A stretch of 64,000 bases of DNA from Przewalskia tangutica (Eukaryota; Streptophyta; Magnoliopsida; Solanales; Solanaceae): assembly GCA_029844215.1 (NCBI GenBank), contig CM056732.1:49027007-49091006 (forward strand), given 5' to 3'. Under the pieces are notes generated by a model. It did no database searches. It had not been told where the DNA came from and saw only the letters and a program-made list of their open reading frames with translations. A program made the position numbers and the translations under genes. Numbering within the stretch: position 1 is the first letter of the stretch; each line of letters starts with the position of its first letter. Of this stretch, positions 48,106 through 60,288 are shown in pieces.

Positions 48106-48109
48106 CTTT

Positions 48110-51100
48110 TGTCACGACTAACCCGACCTGGATCGTGCCTTACCCTGCACCCTAGTGATACAACATCGAGAAAATCGTGAAATAAAACATGAACATGAAA
48201 TAAGAGATATTATAAATAAACAAAGCAACCAAAAATAGCTTGCCTTCAGACATACATAAAAACCCAACAGCTTATCCTTTACAAACTCGCCACAACAAAG
48301 TACTGCACTTCTAAGAGTTTTATAACAACAACTATGACGGACAGGCCCCGCCATACCCTCAACGCATAAGAACCTACAGCACTGTGGTAACATACCAAAA
48401 GATAAGCCTCCAAGAAACGGGGCTTTCAACACGCCAATCGTGATCCTAAGAGCGAGGATCCACAACCGATGTATTTACTCGCGGATGAACGCAGCTTCAA
48501 GGAGGTCGCACAACAGTACCAAGTATGTGAAATCAAAATATCAGAATGAAATCATAATAGTCTATATAAAGCGGAGACATGTATGATAACTAAAATACAA
48601 GACGCAACATAAAAATCGTGTCAAGTCGTGACTCACGCCTCAAAGTCATCCTCATGCCCGTGAAACTCCTTCCTCACCGCCAGCCTAGGTACAAATCATG
48701 TGATACATATAACATGTCTCGCCCATCTCATGGACCCAAAGATAGAAACGTGTGGAATACATTCCCGCTCATCTCATGAACGCGGTAGTCGAGTGGAATA
48801 CATTCCCGGTTCATCCCAATGAGTGAATACATTCCCGCTCATCCGAACGCGTAGTCGAGTGAAATACATTCTGCTCATCCATGAACGCAGAGTCGAGTGA
48901 AATACATTCCTGCTCATCCCATGAACCGGCAGTCGAGTGAAATACATTCCGCTCATCCTACGAACCCAGAATGAGTGAAATACATTCCCGGTTCATCCCA
49001 TGAACCGGTAGTCGAGTGAAATACATTCCCGGTTCATCCCATGAACCGGTAGTCGAGTAGAATACAGTACTTGCACAACAAGGCTATCACACGCAACATG
49101 GTCAAGTTACACACAACTCAAAGTACTTTCATTTTATGCCAAAAACCAGGTTTTAACCCTAAAGTACTACATACGTTAAATCCCTTTAAAAGATCCATTC
49201 CTTTTACCAAAGTCACCTGATACCCGTAGTATAGAGTGACCCACATTTATAAACCAACCCACATTCTTTTTAAAGTCAAGTAACAACATCCTTTTCCTAA
49301 AGTTCCAGTTTGCCTAGTTTCAATTACTCAAGTTCCATTTTGAGAGATTTCATAGTTCAAAGTCTTAATCACGTAATTCCTTTTTAGAACAGTTGAGTAA
49401 TATAAGTCTTATATGTGAGTAGGTTATTCATAACAATCTTATTAAAGCACATGATCTAGGAAATGTAATATCATTTTGTCTCATCTTAGCTTCTATGCAG
49501 ATGAGGTTTCTACTTGGTTTTAATAATACAATTCATTAGTCAAGACATTTCCTTTATTAACGCTAGTTGGTTTGTTCGATACTTGTTCTCATTTCCGAAA
49601 TCCATATAACATTCTTAAGCCGTTATACCTAACTTCCCATAAAGCTAGCATAACTCTTAAGTTTTCAAAAACCAAGTATTACTCTTCTATAAAAATGATT
49701 CATAAATCTTTTGAAATACTTCATGTTCTTTATTATCACACATCAAGCCAGTTATAGTTCAAATCAGTTACCATTTAAAAACCACAAAGCATTTTCTTAC
49801 CTACATAAAGCTATTATAACCAACTTCCCATAACGCCGTTATAACACTTTATGTTTTAGACCAATCAAATACATTTAACACATGTACGTCTACCGTACTA
49901 CATAGTTATACACATATCATGCTAGAAGATATAGGAAGAGGTTCACATACCTCACGCAGTATCGACTAATAGCAAAACGCTCAAGTACTTCAAACCGCTT
50001 CTACTCCTAAGCCAAGTAGATCGCGCCACACGTAGTACTTCAACCTATAAAGGCCACAAGGCGCCTATTAACATCTAGATCTCAACGTAGAATATTCTAC
50101 GAAAAATTGGCAGACTCTCCCCGCAACAACAGAAATCTCCTCTCTATCGAGGCCGCTACCAAGCCAACCAGTGGGGTTTACACGCCTAACCGGACGTACG
50201 ATTCTACTTCACAAGAAAGCTACACAAGTCTCGTAATACACCCTATGTAATTACGCTCGATTCTCTTCTTTATTATTCAGCTTAAGTCAAAAGACATTGC
50301 CGCAAAATTATGATCGCTCTATATATAGTATATTTCAACTATATATTCCTACAACATGTAATTTCCAATTACAATAAGGGGACAAGTTTAGTTACCTCGA
50401 TAAGCCCAAAATTATCCAAGTTTAAAGTCGATCCCGAGCAAGGTTTAGCTCCTACTCCAAGCGCTCCAATCCGCTCTAAGAAACCCTTAGAAGTTCTACG
50501 AACTTCTACTTATAACTTCAACTACGGTGAAGATTTTCCTGGTTTCGTTTAGTGGCTAAAGGAAGTATGATAGTATTTTTTCCTAAGCTTTTCAGATAAA
50601 AGTACTTGTGGAAAGTACTACAAGGTATTTGGGCTAAAGTATTTAGGCATAACAACAATACTTGGAGAGTATTTCTTTACCAAGGGGTAGTATTTCGACT
50701 AGCACAACTAGGCTAGGAGTGGGTTCTCGGCTAGAACCACTAGGCGTGGGGTGGGGTTCGCCGAGGGCCTTCAAGAGGGGAGAGGGGTGGTGTTTGGACG
50801 AGAACAAGCAAGAGGGAGAGGAGGATTTTTCAAGACTTAGGAACATTTGTGGATGAAGAAAACCTTCAAGAAAGGGAGTATTTATAGCTAACCAAAGGCC
50901 AACCAATGGCCAAGATGAAGCCAAGTGCATAGCAAGTGTAAGGCCAAGATTTAGCCATGTGCTACCTTATCCATCTACACAAAATATCCTACCTAACCCT
51001 GACCAAAATTTCAACACAAAAACGTGCAAGGCAGCCCATTTTGCCGTCAAACATGCCACTCGAGGTGACACTTGTCACCCTCTCGTTGGTCCAAAATATT

Positions 51101-51284
51101 CCGCCTCTCGAAAAATCCATAAAAATTATTAATGACATAGCCGAATTTTCCTTCGCAAGTTTAGAAAACGCTTCATCGGAAAACGACTCTTTCGATAGGT
51201 GTGCACAATTTCGTCCATAAGGCCTAACTTTAAGGCTAAACTTTTATACGCACGCCTCACGCATACTGAAATTCGGGTATAACA
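48110..51284 (-). repeat. F array LTR L3 (3175 bp)
   Basis: 5' LTR of F2. Ends TTCGGGTATAACA at 51284, beyond which plus-strand LTR text of G begins. TATA box at 50879-50887 (minus). Confidence 0.87.
48745..49065 (-). repeat. 41-bp hairpin minisatellite in L3
   Basis: About eight copies. The two best units (48988-49008 and 49029-49049) are exactly 41 bp apart and each is an inverted repeat with a 9-bp stem (ccggttcat/atgaaccgg) and a 3-base loop. Confidence 0.8.
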
Positions 51285-51812
51285 GAAGTATACTCTTATT
51301 TACTCTCATTGTTAGTAAGGCACAGTGTCGTTATATGAGTTATCATACATGTCTCCGCTTATTTTAGACTTATGATTTCACTACTGATTTTCTGGGCCAC
51401 ATATTTGGTACATGTTATCGCCCTCCTTCTGGGCCGTTCACGCCGCAGTAGTACAGTGCTGCTGATCCTCACTCTTAGGATCACTGCTCACCGTTGAGAA
51501 GCTCCTTTATTTGAGGCTTATCCTGTATTGTCGGTTGTTGTACATTCAGGTATGGCGGCCCCATCCCGCCAAAGTTGTTATTCTTAGAGGTCCAGAGTCA
51601 CATTGGTGGATTGGGTTTGTAAGAACAAAGATGTCCGTTTTAATTTTGTATTATGTATATGTTACGAAGGCGGCCTTATCGGCCAGCCTTGATGTCTACT
51701 GCCTAAATATGATTTTTATTTTAAGAGTTGTGTATGTTCCACCGCTATTCTCTCGATGTATACTGTAAGGGTGCCCGTGTAGGCACCGCCGCGCCCGGGT
51801 CGAGTCGTGACA
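51285..51812 (+). repeat. 5' LTR of G, right end only
   Basis: Reverse-complement match to the first 0.5 kb of the other LTRs (for example 'gttatcatacatgtctccgctt', 'cgccgcagta', 'ggaggcttatc'); ends GTCGTGACA. Confidence 0.8.
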
Positions 51813-51816
51813 AAAG

Positions 51817-51828
51817 TGGTATCAGGCG
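51817..51828 (+). other. Primer-binding site of G
   Basis: TGGTATCAGGCG, four bases after the LTR, one to two changes from the tRNA-Met PBS. Confidence 0.75.
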
Positions 51829-52599
51829 GTTAGTCCTCGGAAAGTGTCTGCATCGTGTCAAGTAGAGTCTTGATTATCGGTGTTGTGCACCACATCTATA
51901 ATCGTGAGGTCGCAGGACATTTAGGATTGGTTTCCATTCTTCTCACTCTGAGATCGTGCGATAGAGCTGTGTGGTTAGGGTCGTCTCCCCCTAACAGGTT
52001 ATGTTGTTTGCAGCTACGAGAAAGGCAGCAGTGACCCAGGAAAGATGATGTGGATTGCGTATCCAGGTAGGTAATGTTTGTAGTATAGTTGGTATTGTGA
52101 CATAAAGCTATACGTATTTATGTATGAGGGTCGGACGCGTGTTGCCTAGAATGGTTTTAGGTTACCAGGATTTGGTAAGGACTAATTAAATACCGGGAAG
52201 GTATGAAACAGTTTAATGAATTCTCATCAAGGTTTTACGTACTAATTTGAGATAATTAGGAAATGATGAGCTGTCTGAAAAGGAAATGGACCCTTAAGAA
52301 GTTATTATTAAGGGAATTAATGGAAGACTATGTTAATAGATTGAGCTACGTAGTAGGATTTCGAGAATGGTACGGGTGAGATCCGTATGGAGTAAGTATG
52401 GTTGTTGTGGTCAAGACAACACGATTATGGTATTACGATAAGTTTTTGTACCCGTTTACGGGGGGACTGATAAGGTAGGCATGGAGCATGGAAATTGCGA
52501 GCCTAAGAATGTGATAACCACCGAGACCTTAGGTATATAAGGCCTTCTCGGGTAGTAAAAAGTTAAGTCAGACCAAGGGTAAGAGTTAAATACGACGCC

Positions 52600-52800
52600 G
52601 AGTCGGGTTGAGGACCTATTAAGGGTCGCCCCATAGCTTGAAATGGAATGGGATCAGTTGGTAGTAGTCCCGCTACGTGACAGGGTCACGAGGGTGCAAG
52701 GCCCAAGTTTAGTTAATCATTTTACGGGTTCGTGGACGCGTTCCACCGGAACCAGGTTGAGAGAGCCGGAAATGGCCTTAAGTTGTTTAGAATAGTAACT
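52600..52800 (+). other. Conserved segment (G)
   Basis: The frame reads EMEWDQLVVVPLRDRVTRV and continues QGPSLVNHFTGSW, matching C closely and the others partly. It lies just before the protease remnant. Confidence 0.5.
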
Positions 52801-52879
52801 CCAAAGATTGGAGGCCCGAATCAGTATGAAGGCTATGTACGTACGCTACAATAAGTTTGGAAGTACGGGAAGAGTACGA

Positions 52880-53190
52880 CCAGTAAGAAAGAGAGCAACC
52901 AAGTGTAAAGAAATGGAACCTGAATCCATGAGGACCTTTCGAGGTGACTACACCCGTGAGTGTTGGGTGGTAGCTGAGCGGTTAGATAATAATTACCGGT
53001 AACGATACAGTCGTTGGACCCTAGCAGACCTAGCAGAGCTGTTATGACAGACATCGAGGTCATTATGAGTACGGGCTAGTTGGCCTCTTGTTATGCCAAC
53101 GTGGTCTATAGAGAGAGATTGATTCGGTACCAGTTTCCCGGTAAGTCGGTTATCGAGCGGATAGGGAGAGAAGTGGTGGTAACCAGTGAA
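52880..53190 (+). pseudogene. pol: Protease remnant of G
   Basis: PFEVTTPV (after a shift), VVAERL, TDIEVIM-S-T-G-stop-LASCYANV and RERLIRYQFPGKSVIE follow the order of the C-terminal half of the gypsy protease and linker (PFxVSTPVG, DFDVIxGMDWL, SCYA, VxFQFPxEPVxEW). C has the first part of the same stretch. Stops and shifts show it is dead. Confidence 0.6.
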
Positions 53191-54250
53191 TTATCCTTCC
53201 TTCTTTGACATTGATGATTTTAATAAGTCTGTGTGACTTGTTCATGTGAGGTAAATTGACGCAGAAAGTAAGTAATAATTGAATTTGAAGGAATTTATGT
53301 TAAGTGCCCTTGGAGGTACTTGGAGTTGGTTTGGTGTGGCGGTCAGGGCCACGACCTTCCGGATAATTTCAGGAAAATGTGCAAGGCAAGAATAAAATAA
53401 GTACGAGTGCTGCCGGCTGAAAGCTGAGGGCATCTTTGGTAGGTTTTGAAAATCTACATGACTTTAAGGTGGTGCGTGATGATTAGATATTTACTGGACC
53501 GCAAGAGGACCCTGTGATTAGGGTTGTGACTCCAAGGAAAGTTAAAAAAAAGGGAGATAAGTTCTCTCCCCCACGTAAGGACAGTTTTACGTATTATGGG
53601 GTTATGTGTACCCAGGTTGTTAGACGAAGGATAGGAGACTGGTAAGGTCTTCGGTATCATCATGCCATAGGTTACAGTTGTGGATAACCGTGGGAAAAAT
53701 GTTGTGTTGGGGTAATTAAGAACGACGTACGAATTGGTCGAGGAAATATCGTAAAGATATAAATGCAGGTTGTACGCTTGTATGAAACTGTACGATTATG
53801 AATCAAGATAGAAATACTTTTGCTAATAATAAGCATAAGGTAAGGTTATGACCAGAATGATAAAAGAGAATACGACTATGGTTATGTAAGTTGCACGAGA
53901 TATGATTACCTCAGACTAGTGTAAAGACCATTAGTAAATAATGGGAAGTAAGAACATTTCGAGGAAATGTGGTAACACCTAGCTATAGGCTCTACAAACT
54001 GAGAAAGGAAAATCGGGTTACTACTTGTGAGATCAAGAAATCTCCCCTAAATTGTGATTGATGAAGTCTTAGCCGTGAGGCAAGCAAAGAATCAAATCTA
54101 AGTTAATGACCAAGTTTGGTTGCAAGAGAAAAGGAAACATGAACCATGATTGAGATTAAGGACACCGAATATTTCGCAAGAATGAGAAAGGTTTCGATTA
54201 TTGGAAGATAAGTTGACTCGACTACGCTCTAACTCCTCCCGAAAGACTAG
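53191..54250 (+). other. Degenerate interior of G
   Basis: About 1 kb where RT would be expected. I find no FLGH, YxDD or other RT motif in any + frame; it may be deeply decayed or replaced. Confidence 0.35.
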
Positions 54251-54254
54251 AGGT

Positions 54255-54580
54255 TAGGTTATTATGATAACACGTTGGGTGTTAGGCTAGGTTGTGTCTT
54301 GCAACTCGATAAGGATAGAGCCTATGTTTTCCGGTAGTTGGAAGCGGGAAAGGAAATTACGCCACTCACGATTTAGAAGTGGAGGCGGTTAAATCATGCT
54401 GAAGATTTGGGGGCATGACGTATATATAGACTTCATGTGGATATTTGTGCACCACAAAGCCTCCTATATCTGCCGCAGATCGAGGCAGGAATTTGGCGGC
54501 AATGACGGTGGTTAGAGTTATTCAAGGATTGTGATATAGATATCCTATACCACCCTGTGAAAGCCGAGACTGCCATATAC
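54255..54580 (+). pseudogene. pol: RNase H remnant of G
   Basis: YDNTLGVRLGCVLQ, LEAGKEITPLTI, a decayed ALKIW, RLHVDI and RWLELFKDCDIDILYHPVKAE follow the Ty3/gypsy RNase H order (YCDAS...[34 protein letters not shown]). The enzyme removes RNA from the RNA/DNA hybrid. Stops and shifts are present. Homology ends near 54580, where H begins soon after. Confidence 0.7.
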
Positions 54581-54614
54581 TCTTAGTCATGGATCTGGGT
54601 AGTATGCCGAGAAT

Positions 54615-57600
54615 TGCCACGACCAACCGGCCCGTGGATCGTGCCTTACCGGACACCCTCGTGATACAACATCAGAGAGAATCAGCGGAAATAAAAACAT
54701 AAACATGAAACAAGAGACATGATAAATAAACAGCCAACCAAAATTGCATACAGATATATTCATAAAACCCGAACAGTTATCCTTTTACAAACTCGCCACA
54801 AGATTGGACACCTAAGAAGTGACAATAACTATGACGGACAGGCCCCGCCATACCTCGAATGTACAAGAACCTACGGACTGTGGTAACATACCAAAAGATA
54901 AGCCTCCGAGAAACGGGCTTCCTAATACGAATCGTGATCCTATGGCGAGGATCCACAACCGATGTACCTCTACTGCGGATGAACGCAGCCCCAAGGAGGT
55001 CGCATAACAGTACCAAGTATGTGAAATCAAAATACTATAAATGAAATCATAATACTATATAAAGCGGAGACATGTATGATAACCAAACTACATTTCATAA
55101 CATAAAAGGTCATGTCAAGTCGTGACTAACGCCTCAAAGTCATCCTCACGCCTGGAACTCTTCCTCACCGCTGCAGCCTAGGTACAAACCATGTGATACG
55201 TATAACATGTCTCGCCCATCTCATGGACCCAGATAGAAACGTGTGAATACATTCCGGTTCATCTCATGAACTGTAGTCGGATGGAATACATTCCGGTCCA
55301 TCACGGACGCCAGAGTCGAGTGAAATACATTCGGTTCATCCCATGAACGCGGTGGTCAGTGAAATACATTCCGGTTCATCCCATGAACGCGTAGTCGAGT
55401 GAAATACATTCGGTTCATCCCATGAACCTAGTCAGTAAAATACAAGATTTGCACAACAAGGCTATCACACGCAAACATAGGCAAGTTACACACAACTTAA
55501 GGTACTATCATTTTATGCCAAAATCCTGCTCGACCTAAAGTATTACATACATTAACTCTTTTAAAAAGATACGTTTCTTTCACAAAAGTCACACAATGTT
55601 CGTAGTATTAAATAGAGTGACTATCTTTTTAAGAAAACCAAAACACACTTGTAAAATCAAGTAACACATTATTTTCCAAACGTTCAAGTTTGCCTAATTT
55701 CAAATGCTCAAGTTTCTCATTTTGAAAGGTTTCAGTAGTTCATAGTTTTAATCACTTAAGAATATAATTCTCCTTTAAAACAAATTTGAGAAACATATGC
55801 CTTATGTGTGAGTAGGTTGTTCTTGTCTATTACAATCTTATAAAAGCAACCATGATCTAGGAAATTTAATATCATTTTGTCTCATCTTAGCTTCATGCGG
55901 ATGGAGGTTTCTACTGGTTTTAATAACAATTAGTCAATACATTTCCTTTATTAACGCTGCAATGGTTTGTTCGATACTTAATCTCATTTCAAATCGAAGA
56001 AACATTATTCTTTTAAAACCAACTACTCATTACTCATGAATGAGGTTTTTACAACATTTTAACAAAATTCATAACAAGTCAAACTAAGTCAAGTCTCTTA
56101 TCTTTCAAGATCAAGTCTCTTAACTTTCAAAATCAAGTCGTATAAGTCAAGTCTCTTATCTTTCAAGATCAAGTCTCTTAACTTTCAAAATCAAGTCGTG
56201 TATAAGTCAAGTCTCTTAACTTTCTACAATCAATAAACCATTCTTTTACCTACATAAAGTCGTTATAACTAACTTCCCATAAAGCTATTATAACACCCTA
56301 TGTTTTAAACCAACCAAATCACTTAGCACATGTACGTCTACCGTACTACATAGTTCACAACAATCATACTAGAAAAGATAGGAAGAGGTTCACATACCTC
56401 GCGACGATTATCGACGAATAGCAAAACGCTCCAAGTACTTCAACCCGTCGGCTACTCCTAAGCCAAGTAGATCACGCCACACGTAGTACTCCACTCCTAA
56501 AATGGTCATAGTACTTCTATCAAACCTTTCTTACCATTGAAGACTTATACCAATAAAAAGCCTCTAATTCTACGAAAAATTCAAAGACTTCCCGCTTTTA
56601 CTCACTTTTCCATCTTTCTCCAAGGCCCGAATAACCGTAATATATATACCATATATATATATAAGGCGATAATTAAACAACATAAAGAAGGGATTACACG
56701 CCCAAACGGTAACGCTGTTTACTATCACGCCCATAATAACAACAAGTAAAAGAAGGGGATTACGCGCCAAACGGTAACGCGTTTACTATCACGCCTTCAT
56801 AACAATACAATAATTAAAAAGGATCACACGCCCAAACGGAACGCGATTGAACAATCTTCCCTTAATGTAAATGTAAATACACCCAAAGTAAATATCGTCC
56901 AAAGTAAATACATCCAAGTAAATCTCATCCAAAGTAAATACACCAAAGTAAATACAATCAAAGTTGGGGTCCTGGCCAACTTTGTCCATTTTACTTATCC
57001 AATTACTTCATTAGTCATCCAACTTATATTCCATCTTAATATAAGTTATAGTTACTTTGTTAATTACTTCTTCACAAGTAAGATACGTTTTTACCATTTT
57101 AATGGCAAACGGCCAATCCTTTCTTTTAACAAGTTAACAAGATCCAACTTTTCCAAACTTTACTCCATATTTTATATACTCCATAATATACTTATAATAT
57201 ATGTATAATGACCAATTCACAAAGAGGTTAAGGTTTACTACCTCAAATAGCCCAAAATTATCCAAGAACTTAATGTCGCTCCAATCAAGTCTTAGCTCCA
57301 AATCTTTCCGCTCCAATCCGCTACAAGCAACCCATAAGCTCCTAACCAACTTCTCTTCAAGAACTAACTCCAAAAAGTGAAGAACACTTGGGTTTCCAAC
57401 TAGTAAGTTTCGCCAAGGCATGAACAATAGGTTGGGTGTGAAATCTTTTCCAACTCTTGGTACACAATCTTCCTAACACCTTAGGAAGAACACTTGAGAG
57501 TTTAAGAATTGTTGGACAAATTTAGGTCAAGAAATGGGCTCAAAACGAGAGCAAGGTCAAGGGAGAAGGAGGGAATTTCTTGTCTGAAATGGTTAAGTGG

Positions 57601-58142
57601 AAGTTTTCATCAACTAAGGGTGCATATATAGGACAACGAAGGGCTAGGATGAAGGCACGTGTGTGGTTGAGATTGGGGACAAGTGTGTGTGGGTCCCACA
57701 AGCCACTTGTCCACACAAAATATCTAGCAAGACTTGGCCACTTGTCCACACAAAATATCTAGCAAGACAAGGCCACTTGTCTTGCCACTTGTTAGCAAAT
57801 TTCGCCATGAGGCCACCTGGGGTGACACGTGTCGCCTCCTACTCGCCCAAAATATTTCATCTTCCAAAATATCCATAAAGGCAAAATCTCGAAACAAAGT
57901 GGGCCCACAAACCAGAATTTCTCCCGTGCCCCACGTGACCAATTCCTAAATAAAATTCCATAATTCTAATATAATTCAAGAAGCCTAAATACCAAATGGG
58001 AATCCAATTCCCATCAACGAACCTTTTTCCTTCACAAAACCCTAAACTTTTCCGAAAAATCACATCTTTCTTTCTTTCCAAAATTTCAGCCATTCTCGCA
58101 CGTACATCTTCACCTATATACCACGGAACTACGGGTATAACA
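54615..58142 (-). repeat. 3' LTR of element H (3528 bp)
   Basis: Ends ACGGGTATAACA. TATA CTATATATG on the minus strand at 57624-57632; palindrome gacacgtgtc at 57824-57833. Minisatellite 55245-55440, 58-bp repeats about 56090-56215, a 75-bp duplication about 56690-56840 and 'ccaaagtaaata' repeats about 56875-56960. Confidence 0.87.
56090..56215 (-). repeat. 58-bp direct repeats, two copies (H 3' LTR)
   Basis: The unit starts 'aagtctcttatctttcaaga' and ends 'caagtcgtataagtc'. The other H LTR has three copies. Confidence 0.8.
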
Positions 58143-58901
58143 TTCTTCCTTAGAAACATTCGTCCGAATGTTCCTTCTAAGTCTCCAAACGTATTTGCGT
58201 CGGTATAGTCTTCACTACTATACTTACAAACCGATCATGCCACCGATGGCCGAATATAACATGTGCGCAAAACTCAAATCCAAGCCAACGAGGAATCATT
58301 TCTAATCTCACAACACTCCCACTAGCTTCAATTTACTCTAAGGCCATTCCGGCCTTCACGATCCGATTCAGTCGAACGCGTCCACGAACCCGCACGATGG
58401 TTACCTAAACACGGGCCTAGCACCCTCGTGACCTACCACTGGCGGGACCACCTCGAATCGACCCACCCCAAACCGGCTGCGGGTTGACACGCAACCTGCC
58501 TCAACCCGACCCATTTGCCACGCCAAACTCTTGTTCCCGATCCTAACAATCTCACTAATCAAGTTACGCAAACCTAAATGTCTTCTTATCATAACTATCC
58601 TTATATAATTCACACCACTGGGACTTATCACACAATTTTTTTACCCTTGTATACTATGCACTCAGGCAAAGGTCAATCGTAAACAAATCTTTTACTCAAG
58701 ACGGCTGCATCTAAGGTCTCCACTTATAATATTCTAAGGTTCACACCTTCCATGACCCCAAACTTACCTCTTCAACTAGTCATGTTCTCTAAGTTATACT
58801 TAACACAATGCTATCTGTACATAGCACACAATAATAAGATCATCATATCGCGCAAACAAAACTCTGTAGGGTTAAGGATATACCGTATCTACCGCTTCAC
58901 T
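58143..58901 (-). other. 3' region of H
   Basis: A decayed polypurine tract (taaggaagaa) adjoins the LTR. The conserved segment is at about 58350-58510; here the family palindrome is broken (gcgggttgacacgc). No pol motif. Confidence 0.5.
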
Positions 58902-60089
58902 CTAATCATAGGCCGCTCGCAGGCGCATGCAGGTAGGCGATGAACCCGCCATCGATCCGTAGTCGCGCACGCCACGGCATTCTCCTATAAGCACATTCTC
59001 TCGTCACATGGCCCTCGACGCCGCAGTGAAACAAGCACCGCAAAGACGACATTCCCGGATGACGCCGCCACATCGCGCACACCGGGGGACATGAATCTGG
59101 TGGCTAGAACTCACGTATATCTGTGAACGAAGCCGAGCACGACCGGCCCGAATACCGAACGTCACGAAGGCGCGGAGGACCACTCAGATCTTGGCGGGTG
59201 CATAACTAGCTCGCCCGAGGCGGTCCGCCTCGCAAGTTACCAAAGGACCTGCTGCTCGCCTTCTTCTCACGATCCCGGCCATTCCGTCGACCTCTCCGCC
59301 TCACATCCAGTGCATAAGCTGCGCATGGGCAATGTCCATGCCCGTGAAGAGCTACACCAACAAGCCTCGCCAAGTAATCATCGAGCCGGTGGCGTGGCGG
59401 TGCACTCTGTCCTCCATATCGGTCACTAAGGCGGGACATACCGAGCCAACGAGTCAAACTCCACGTTGTACTAACCAAACGCCGGCCCGCCTTAACGTCA
59501 AAAATGTTTACCGAGCCCTCCTCATCCGCGAGGCAAGAAATGTGCAAGAAATGCCTTGAGAACTCGCCCCAAACCGCTGGGAGCGCATGTTCCTCGACAG
59601 ATTCCGTGAATCAAACCCGATCATTGCATCACGCGGTGATGCGAACCCAATACCACCGACTGCGCCTCGAGACTCGATCACTCGCGATCCGTAGTCGCTT
59701 GATAAACTCTCGAGGTCATCCTCGCCTCTCGATCCATGAAACGGCGCTCTGACTCGAAAGTCCCGTAGTCTCAAATGCGCTCGGGGTGAACTACGGTGCT
59801 CTGGATCGAACTGCCTGATTCGGCCTCTCATATTCGCCACGACCGCCAAGAATCGGGCCATCTCCTTGTACCCGTCTCATCTCGCTCCAGCCGCGGATGG
59901 AGGCTCAGTATCAGTAGTCTCGCAGCCATCGCTGCGACTCTAAACTCGCTGGCCGGGCGGCGCCGCAAAACTCGCCGTCGGAAGCACTATCTCGTGTAAC
60001 GATCGGGCCTGCGCCTCAGAACCTCCGTGTTTACTCACGGCTCCTCGTCGCTTTGCCCTTCAGGCCCCGATTGCCTTGCGTGGAGGCAT
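58902..60089 (-). pseudogene. gag: gag of element H, longest gag in the window
   Basis: The ATG at 60089 gives MPPRKAIGA. The frame at 59508-59861 covers the N-terminal capsid part and ends GASSQGISCTFLASRMRRAR, the decayed counterpart of AFLxxFLPREMRRA. RHRLDDYLARLVGVAL follows in the frame at 59206-59547, then a basic linker and the knuckle region near 59020, and the stop at 58902. The span of about 1.19 kb is the fullest gag here; A and E lack about 300 bp of the centre. Several shifts break it. Confidence 0.65.
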
Positions 60090-60273
60090 AATCGCACATA
60101 AGAATACGCTGGAGGAGTCCAACTTATAACACACTCTAAGGCACGATCTCGAGTGAGAAGAATAGAAACTAATCCTAAATGTCCTGCACTCACGATTATA
60201 GATGTGGTGCACAACACACCGATAATCAAGACTCTACTAGACACGGTCTGTAGACACTTTCCGAGGACTAATC

Positions 60274-60284
60274 GCTCGATACCA
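60274..60284 (-). other. Primer-binding site of H
   Basis: Minus strand TGGTATCGAGC, same variant as C. Confidence 0.7.
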
Positions 60285-60288
60285 CTTT

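Larger units (their letters stand above)
27894..51284 (-). mobile_element. F array: LTR-internal-LTR-internal-LTR, split by E
   Basis: Three LTRs (L1 27894-28318 plus 37739-40484; L2 42725-45870; L3 48110-51284) and two complete internal regions (F1 40485-42724; F2 45871-48109) share one orientation. L2 is both the 5' LTR of F1 and the 3' LTR of F2. Such an array arises by unequal recombination between elements. Flanks are gtaag at the left and gaagt at the right, which do not form a clean 5-bp duplication. E (28319-37733) sits in L1. Confidence 0.85.
51285..54614 (+). mobile_element. Element G: plus-strand relative with pol remnants
   Basis: The only family member on the + strand. It has the end of its 5' LTR (51285-51812), PBS, leader, conserved segment, and remnants of protease and RNase H. 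Gag and RT are not recognisable. The LTR is cut at the left by the F array and the pol at the right by H; pol seems to resume at 63895. Confidence 0.75.
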
